Source: Bos javanicus (Eukaryota; Chordata; Mammalia; Artiodactyla; Bovidae). Taken from it: a DNA stretch of 64,000 nucleotides. Made by a program: the position numbers and the translations under genes. The notes beneath the pieces are model-generated. The model saw nothing but the letters and a program-made list of their open reading frames with translations, was not told the DNA's origin and did no database searches. Positions 56,925-64,000 of this stretch are shown one piece after another; positions within the stretch are counted from its first letter, which is position 1; each line of letters opens with the position of its first letter. The DNA lies in NCBI RefSeq assembly GCF_032452875.1, contig NC_083896.1, forward strand, positions 1,488,001 to 1,552,000, read 5' to 3'.

Positions 56925-58465
56925 AAGGTATAAATTAATAGTGATATCCTTGAGGTGCATGTGTCTGGACTGGACTACTTTTTTTGGTCATCAAATATAC
57001 ATATTAACTCTGTAGAAAACATAGTTTATCACAGTACATATACTGCGATAAGATGTCATCTAGGGAAAACCACTGTCAGCATTTTTGTGTATACTGTCTT
57101 TTTTGTCTATGCATATGTGTATAAACACACGTTTCCCATACAATTAGCATGTACTGTACACACTGCTTTTCAGGCCCCTTTTGTTTCCCCTCAGTAATAT
57201 ATTGTGAGCATTTTATCCAGTATTCTAAAACATTATTTTAGGATCAATCTTAAATTTGTCTTCTTTGCTATGATTTTAAAATGGTGAAAAATGAAATTTC
57301 CTATTGTTAATTCTTTCCAAGCAATTCAGGGAGTGGAATGCTGCACTGAATGGTAAAAACCTCATAATGATCTTATAAATTTCAGTGAGTGAGTGGAATA
57401 AACATCAAGCTTTAATGTGGACAAGTTCAAGAAGAAAATAATAATCATGTTAACATAAAGACACAAAGGAACTATCATTTATCATGTAAGAAGGGAATGT
57501 AGGAATTATTTTTAATAACTCTCAGAACATGTCATCCCAAGATGCTTCTATAAGTAAAGAAAAGAAAAAGCTAACAAAATCTTGGCATTAATGAGAAAAG
57601 TTTTGAAAATAAATAAAAACACTACAAGGCTACTGTGATAAAACTATTGTGTGTTTACACTCAGTAGCCTTGGCTGCTTCACCCTAATACAACTGTAAAA
57701 AACAAACAGAATTCAAACAAAAAAAAAACGATAAAGAGGACAGAATCATGTTCAAATGAACACAAACTAAAAGGATTAGAAATTTTCAATGGGAAAGATG
57801 AAGGCTGAGAAGACTATGCCCGAAGTCTAAAATACAACAGAAGCTGTGAAAAGTTAAATACCTATTTTTCATCGAATCTCAGAATACTAGAACTGAAGAC
57901 TATCCTCCAAATGAGAAGGCTGTAATTTGGAGACCAAAATATATACCAGCTTAAATAGAAAATGTAAGCAGGCATAACAGAAGAGTTGTATTGGCCAAAT
58001 ATGCAAATAACTGTAAGGTTTTAGATTAAATCATATATTCAAGGAAAGTTGGCCATGTCTGGAATTAAAAATTGACTGTGTGAGATACAGCTCCAGAGAA
58101 AATACCTATAATGCTCTTCATAAACCAAAGCTAGACATGGGCTGAATGGTTTGCTATTCTTGGAAATTTCTTATGTTTATAGGAAATTTCTTAGGCATAT
58201 ACATTCCATATGTGAAGACATTTTTCACCAACTCACCACACCGGAACAGTGTCTTGCACATAATATATTTCCAGTGGATTTATTAATGATCAGTGGTGAT
58301 GACATATAGCTTGTATATCTGACCACTCTAAAGCTCGTACTGGCTAATAGGCATTCTACCACTCTTGGTTAGATGGACAAGAGGTTACTCTGGGGAATAT
58401 TAATTTGCCATTTGAAGACCTCAAAGGAATGCTAGCAGGTCCTACAGCTTTGAAAAAATAATGCT
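56925..58465. other. DEUP1 intron A-B, unassigned
   Basis: AT-rich DNA. 56950-57240 may include an old LINE or DNA-element remnant, not assignable. No gene or exon recognised. Confidence 0.45.
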
Positions 58466-58672
58466 TCCCTTGGTGGCTCAGATAGTAAAGAACCTGCCTG
58501 CAGTGCAGGAGACCCCAGTTCGATCCCTGGGTCAGGGAGATCCCCTGGAGGAGGGCATAGTAACCCACACCAGTACTCTTGCCTGGAGAATCCCATGGTC
58601 AGAGGAGCATGGTGGGCTACAGTCTATGGGGTCACAAGGAGTTAGACATGACTGAGCAACTAACACTTTAAA
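58466..58672 (+). mobile_element. Bov-tA SINE
   Basis: Head 'cccttggtggctcagatagt', box B 'cagttcgatccctgggtcag', tail 'gttagacatgactgagcaac'. ctttgaaaa/ctttaaaac flank it. Confidence 0.94.
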
Positions 58673-59101
58673 ACAATGTAATCATCTTTCAATAAATATC
58701 CATCCTCTTTTGGCCATTCAGTTTCTAAAGTCCTATCACTGATCTGGCATTAGCCTTCAGATGTGAGAAGGACTCAAGGTCTACTGAGAATTGGAACAGC
58801 AGGGAATAGTTAGAACAGTCTTATTCACAAATATAGACATTTAATAATCCTCAGCAGTGCCATTTCCTTTGTGGTTATATGCTACACAATTCCTGACTTT
58901 AAAAGAGGATAAAACATCTGCCCTAACAAAACTCTTAATGGAACTGACAAGGTGATGAGTTTGGAGGCCAAAATAAATAAAACATTTATGAGTGAAAAGT
59001 TGATGCTTAAGACCATCAACATAAAAACATTTGAAAAACATGTAGTAAATCTTATTTATAAACACTGATTGTTTATAGTATGGAGCTAATATTTAATTAT
59101 A
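58673..59101. other. DEUP1 intron A-B, unassigned
   Basis: AT-rich intron DNA upstream of the BovB; nothing recognised. Confidence 0.5.
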
Positions 59102-61580
59102 TGAAGACCTACAAGACCTTTTAGAACTAACACCCAAAAAAGATGTCCTTTTCATTATAGGGGACTGGAATGCAAAAGTAGGAAGTCAAGAAACACCTGA
59201 AGTAACAGGCAAATTTGGCCTTGGAATACGGAATGAAGCAGGGCAAAGACTAATAGAGTTTTGCCAAGAAAATGCACTGGTCATAGCAAACACCCTCTTC
59301 CAACAACACAAGAGAAGACTCTACACATGGACATCACCAGATGGTCAACACCGAAATCAGATTGATTATATTCTTTGCAGCCAAAGATGGAGAAGCTCTA
59401 TACAGTCAACAAAACAAGACCAGGAATGACTGTGGCTCAGATCATGAACTCCTTATTATCAAATTCAGACTTACGTTGAAGAAAGTAGGGAAAACCACTA
59501 GACCATTCAGTTATGACCTAAATTAAATCCCTTATGATTATACAGTGGAAGTAAGAAATAGATTTAAGGGCCTAGATCTGATAGATAGACTGCCTGATGG
59601 ACTATGGAATGAGGTTTGTGATACTGTACAGGAGACAGGGATCAAGACCATCCCCATGGAAAAGAAATGCAAAAAAGCAAAATGGCTGCCTGGGGAGGCC
59701 TTACAAATAGCTGTGAAAAGAAGAGAAGTGAAAAGCAAAGGAGAAAAGGAAAGATACAAGCATCTGAATGCAGAGTTCCAAAGAATAGCAAGAAGAGATA
59801 AGAAAGCCTTCTTCAGCGATCAATGCAAAGAAATAGAGGAAAACAACAGAATGGGAAAGACTAGAGATCTCTTCAAGAAAATTAGAGATAACAAGGGAAC
59901 ATTCATGCAAAGATGGGCTCGATAAAGGACAGAAATGGTATGGACCTAACAGAAGCAGAAGATATTAAGAAGAGATGGCAAGAATACACAGAAGAACTGT
60001 ACAAAAAAGATCTTCACGACCCAGATAATCACGATGGTGTGATCACTGACCTAGAGCCAGACATCCTGGAATGTGAAGTCAAGTGGGCCTTAGAAAGCCT
60101 CACTATGAACAAAGCTAGTGGAGGTGATGGAATTCCAGTTGAGCTATTTCAAATCCTGAAAGATGATGCTGTGAAAGTGCTGCACTCAATATGCTAGAAC
60201 TTGGGAAAACTCAGTAGTGGCCAAAGGACTGGAAAAGGTCAGTTTTCATTCCAATCCCAAAGAAAGGCAATGACAAAGAATGCTCAAACTACCACACAAT
60301 TGCACTCATCTCACATGCTAGTAAAGTAATGCTCAAAATCCTCCAAGCCAGGCTTCAGTAATACGTGAACCGTGAACTTCCTGATGTTCAAGCTGGTTTT
60401 AGAAAAGGCAGAGGAACCAGAGATCAAATTGCCAACATCCCCTGGATCATGGAAAAAGCAAGAGAGTTCCAGAAAAAACATCTATTTCTGCTTTATTGAC
60501 TATGCCAAAGACTTTGACTGTGTGGATCACAATAAACTGTGGAAAATTCTGAAAGAGATGGGAATACCAGACCACCCGACCTGCCTCTTGAGAAATCTGT
60601 ATGCAGGTCAGGAAGCAACAGTTAGAACTGGACATGGGACAACAGACTGGTTCCAAATAGGAAAAGGAGTATGTCAAGGCTGTATATTTTCACCCTGTTT
60701 AACTTCTATGCAGAGTACATCATGAGAAACGCTGGACTGGAAGAAACACAAGCTGGAATCAAGATTGCCGGGAGAAATATCAATAACCTCAGATATGCAG
60801 ATGACACCACCCTTATGGCAGAAAGTGAAGAGGAATTCAAAAGCCTCTTGATGAAAGTGAAAGTGGAGAGTGAAAAAGATGGTTTAAAGCTCAACATTCA
60901 GAAAACAAAGATCATGGCATCCGGTCCCATCACTTCATGGGAAATAGATGGGGAAACAGTGGAAACAGTGTCAGACTTTATTTTTGGGGCTCCAAAATCA
61001 CTGCAGATGGTGATTGCAGCCATGAAATTAAAAGACACTTACTCCTTGGAAGGAAAGTTATGACTAACCTAAATAGCATATTCAAAAGCAGAGACATTAC
61101 TTTGCCAACAAAGGTCCGTCTAGTCAAGGCTATGGTTTTTCCAGAGGTCATGTATGGATGTGAGAGTTGGGACTGTGAAGAAGGCTGAGCGCCGAAGAAT
61201 TGATGCTTTTGAACTGTGGTGTTGGAGAAGACTCTTGAGAGTCCCTTGGACTGCAAGGAGATCCAACCAGTCCATTCTGAAGGAGATCAGCCCTGGAATT
61301 TCTTTGGAGGGAATGATGCTGAAGCTGAAACTCCAGTACTTTGGCCACCTTATGGGAAGAGTTGACTCATTGGAAAAGACTCTGATGCTGGGAGGGATTG
61401 GGGGCAGGAGGAGAAGGGGACGACAGAGGATGAGATGGCTGGATGGCATTACTGATTTGATGGACGTGAGTCTCAGTGAACTCCGGGAGTTGGTGATGGA
61501 CAGGGAGGCCTGGCATGCTGCGATTCATGGGGTCGCAAAGAGTCGGACATGACAGAGTGACTGAACTGAACTGAACTGAT
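59102..61580 (+). mobile_element. BovB LINE, endonuclease C-terminus to 3' end
   Basis: 5'-truncated copy of about 2.5 kb. It keeps endonuclease motifs (FIIGDWNAKVGSQ near 59150-59190; GSDHELL after a one-base change near 59430), pre-RT sequence (59545-59925), RT motif region NKASGGDGIPVELFQ, QAGFRKGRGTRDQIAN, motif A FIDYAKDFDCVDH (Ala to Asp change inside it), motif B GVCQGC (Arg to Cys) and motif C NNLRYADD, then the C-terminal domain (61154-61552). Frames shift at several points (near 59895, 60195, 60475, 60700, 61000, 61170). It ends gactgaactgaactgaactg. Highly similar to the copy at 9777-12094. Confidence 0.96.
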
Positions 61581-61867
61581 ACTATTGTTCATACAATATT
61601 CTGAAGAATAAATGTTCTAAGAAAGTCTTTGACTTCATAAGTATCCATAATATCAGAACATGCTATAATATTCCAGGTAAGTAAAGACATAGATTTTGAA
61701 GATAAAATAATCACTACCTTTATTTTTAATATCTAATAATACCTTATAATTAATAGCATAACAATACAAAACAGACTTTTAATTCCAATTTCAAACATAA
61801 AACTCTTAAAAATATTTAAGCATCATGTTTTGAACAGTTCTTCTCAGGTTGCTGAATATAAAAATAC
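61581..61867. other. DEUP1 intron A-B next to exon A
   Basis: AT-rich spacer between BovB end and exon A donor. Confidence 0.5.
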
Positions 61868-62013
61868 CTTTTCTTATTTTCTTGAGTACTTTGGGACTCT
61901 CCTAGTTTTAACAGTTCTCTGTGCAACTGCAATCGTTCCATTTCTATAATTCTCAAGAGATCATCACGTGACTGTAACTCACTTTTCACTTCTGAGAGTC
62001 CTGCTTCCATGGC
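61868..62013 (-). CDS. DEUP1: DEUP1 exon A (coiled-coil segment starting AMEAGLSEVKSEL)
   Basis: This is the most upstream DEUP1 exon in the window in gene order. Read on the minus strand it gives 48 codons plus two bases, starting AMEAGLSEVKSELQ and running through RDDLLRIIEMERLQLHREL to QENKK. The composition is strongly helical and charged, with leucines in heptad-like spacing as expected for a coiled coil. The acceptor is tttatttag before GCC and the donor is AAAAG/gtattt, so the exon enters in phase 0 and leaves in phase 2; the split codon becomes Arg when joined to the next exon. The ATG at codon 2 is internal Met, not a translation start, because in human DEUP1 this segment lies in the middle of the protein. 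The reading frame runs on past the donor for a few codons into intron sequence, which is not coding. Confidence 0.93.
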
Positions 62014-62918
62014 CTAAATAAAAACATCAAAATTTTTCAATGCTCACATTTGGATATCATGATGTATGCAATACATTTTAAAATATTTAATATATATGAA
62101 GCATCCTAATTTCAAATGACCTGATACCTAGTCCTTTGCTGGCTTAGCTTTACAGAATTTCATTCATTTATTCAACAAATACTTACTGAACTCTTAACTC
62201 TGCTCAGCACTGAGGATACAGACACAGGATCTGTCCTCACAAGCTCACAGTCTAGTAATAAAGACAAAGAATCATCCACATATGGCCATACTATATGAAA
62301 GAGGGAAACATAAAAGCATGAGTACCAATGCCTAAAATTTGGATTAATGCAAATAATTGTGAATGGCCAAGAAAAACCTAATTTCAAAGCTGGCCAACAA
62401 CGTGAATTATAAACTGTGGTTTATGGTTCCATTATTGCCCAACAGTAGCCCTACTTTAGCTGGTAACTAGAAACACCAGCAATCCTGTGAGCCCCATGTT
62501 TTATTTGGATAATAGCAGAGGCTTGAGCAAGTTTAGAAGCTGTTGGGAAGGATCCAGCTGGGACAGAGAAGGGTTAACACTGATGCTGTCACGGTCCAGA
62601 GAAGGTGGGTGAGGTGGGTCCCAAAGCACAAGTGAAAGAGTTGCCTAAAGGAGAAGAGAGTCCCGCTGCCCTTTCAACAGGAAAGAAGGGAGGAAGATGT
62701 CAACAGGAAAGAAGGGAGGAAGATGGAATGGAGACACACGCATTTGGAAGGAGGGGTAGGAGGGCGGACATCTGTTGGCTTGTATTTTCCTTGTGAAGGA
62801 CAAAGGCAATGCCAGTGGAAGGAGAGGTGGAAGTGGGCCTTGAAAAGGGAATTTCTGAGAGTGGAGAAGGTTCGAGATGGCCTGCAGTGAATCAGTCATC
62901 AAATCTACTGCCATTTTT
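62014..62918. other. Intron upstream of DEUP1 exon A
   Basis: Contains an old repeat at about 62160-62280 ('ttcatttattcaacaaatac', 'gctcagcactgaggatacag'), and purine-rich DNA at 62540-62890. No upstream DEUP1 exon was found here. Confidence 0.5.
62674..62725 (+). repeat. 26-bp exact tandem duplication
   Basis: A unit starting tcaacaggaaagaaggg and ending aggaagatg occurs twice head to tail (62674-62699, 62700-62725) in purine-rich intron DNA. Confidence 0.95.
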
Positions 62919-64000
62919 CAGTTCAGTTTAGTTTAGTAGCTCAGTTGTGTCTGACTCTTTGGGACCCCATGAATCACAGCACGCCAGGCCTCCCTGTCCA
63001 TCGCCAACTCCAGGAGTTTACTCAAACTCATGTCCATCGAGTCAGTGATGCCATCCAGACATCTCATCCTCTGTCGTCCCCTTCTCCTCCTGCCCCTAAT
63101 CCCTCCAAACATCAGAGTCTTTTCCAGTGAGTCAACTCTGTGCATCAGGTGGCCAAAGCACTGGAGTTTCAGTGTCAACATCAGTCCTTCCAATGAACAC
63201 ACAGGACTGATTTCTTTTAGGATGGACTGGTTGGATCTCCTTGCAGTCCAAGGGACTCGCAAGAGTCTTCTCCAACACCACAGTTCAAAAGCACCAATTT
63301 TTCGGCACTCAGCTTTCTTCATAGTCCAGCTCTCACATCCATACATGACCACTGGAAAAATCATAGCCTTGACTAGATGGACCTTTGTTGGCAAAGTAAT
63401 ATCTCTGCTTTTCAATATGCTATTTAGGTTGGTCATAACTTTCCTTCCAAGGAGTAAGTGTCTTTTAATTTCATGGCTACAATCACCATCTGCAGTGATT
63501 TTGGAGCCCAGAAAAATAAAGTCTGACACTGTTTCCACTGTTTCCCCATCTATTTCCCATGAAGTGATGGGACCGGATGCCATGATCTTAGTTTTCTGAA
63601 CATTGAGCTTTAAGCCAACTTCTTCATTCTCCTCTTTCACTTTCATCAAGAGGCTTTTTAGTTCTTCTTCACTTTCTGCCATAAGGGTGGTGTCATCTGA
63701 ATATCTGAGGTTATTCATAGTTCTCCCAGCAATCTTGATTCTAGCTTGTGCTTCTTCCAGCCCAGCGTTTCTAATGATGTACTCTGCATATAAGTTAAAT
63801 AAGCAGGGTGACAATACACAGCCTTGATGTACTCCTTTTCCTATTTGGAACCAGTCTGTTGTTCCATGTCCAGTTCTGACTCTTGCTTCCTGACCTGCAT
63901 ATAGGTTTCTCAAGGGCCAGGTCAGGTGGTCTGGTATTCCCATCTCTTTCAGAATTTTCCACAGTTTATTGTGATCCACACAGTCAAAGGCTTTGGCATA
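62919..64000 (-). mobile_element. BovB LINE 3' portion, open frame to window edge
   Basis: Minus-strand BovB continuing past the window end. The frame ending at 62933 is open for at least 348 codons: WKILKEMGIPDHL, motif B GVHQGCVLSPCLFNLYAEY, motif C NNLRYSDD (Ser for Ala), KTKIMASGP, FLGSKITADGDCSHEIKRH, GCESWTMKKAE, RVPWTARRSNQS and GRQRMRCLDGITDSMDMSL. The catalytic aspartates of motif C are kept. The upstream part, including endonuclease, lies outside. The 3' end reads (minus) ...ctaaactaaactgaactga. Confidence 0.95.

Larger units (their letters stand above)
12872..62013 (-). other. DEUP1: DEUP1 gene, partial: six internal coding exons and their introns
   Basis: This span runs between the outermost recognised coding exons of DEUP1 (CCDC67), read on the minus strand. 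DEUP1 is a coiled-coil scaffold of deuterosomes, the structures that amplify centrioles in multiciliated cells; it recruits CEP152 and thereby PLK4, and is the paralogue of the centrosomal protein CEP63. The six exons have lengths 146, 106, 198, 87, 182 and 115 bp. Their phases (0-2, 2-0, 0-0, 0-0, 0-2, 2-0) chain perfectly to 278 codons without a stop, all introns being GT-AG. Intron lengths are 7375, 6984, 1885, 26390 and 5674 bp. The gene continues beyond both window ends: earlier exons above 64000 and the last coding exon below 1. Identification rests on my recall of the human protein, matched almost residue by residue. Confidence 0.92.

Overview
This window is nuclear DNA of a ruminant, almost certainly a bovid. 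BovB (RTE-type) LINEs, Bov-tA/BOV-A2 SINEs with a tRNA-Glu-like head and a BovB tail, and bovine-type L1 3' ends occur throughout. There is no operon-like gene density, no rRNA or genuine tRNA gene, and no CRISPR array.

I recognise one host gene, on the minus strand: DEUP1 (CCDC67, deuterosome assembly protein 1, the paralogue of CEP63). Six coding exons run from high to low coordinates: 61868-62013, 54387-54492, 47205-47402, 45233-45319, 18661-18842 and 12872-12986. Each has GT/AG borders, and the six phases join into 834 bp = 278 codons with no stop. This is a coiled-coil stretch plus the start of the low-complexity C-terminal part. The upstream exons lie beyond position 64000. The last coding exon was not found and should lie below position 1. 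The whole window is therefore the inside of DEUP1, mostly introns, the largest being 26.4 kb (18843-45232).

The introns are heavily loaded with retrotransposons. There are nine BovB copies (six plus, three minus), including a nearly full-length one (32033-36035, minus), one with a long reverse-transcriptase ORF (9777-12094, plus) and one open to the window edge (62919-64000, minus). There are about eleven L1 copies or fragments, ten of them antisense to DEUP1, and about thirty SINEs, many with clear target-site duplications. Older layers are MIR, L2, a MaLR-like LTR and a TA-flanked DNA transposon remnant. Several are nested: an old L1 at 7190-12570 holds four SINEs and a BovB; an L1 at about 40640-44365 holds a BovB that itself holds a dead RAN retrocopy (41948-43036, minus); and a Bov-tA near 39400 is split by an L1 tail.

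I found no evidence for a previously undescribed biological system. The most useful leads are a probable splice-donor shift in DEUP1 exon 18661-18842 (a downstream donor would put a TAA in frame), the strong antisense bias of L1s, the nested insertions, and a SINE flanked by an unusually long 52-bp duplication.
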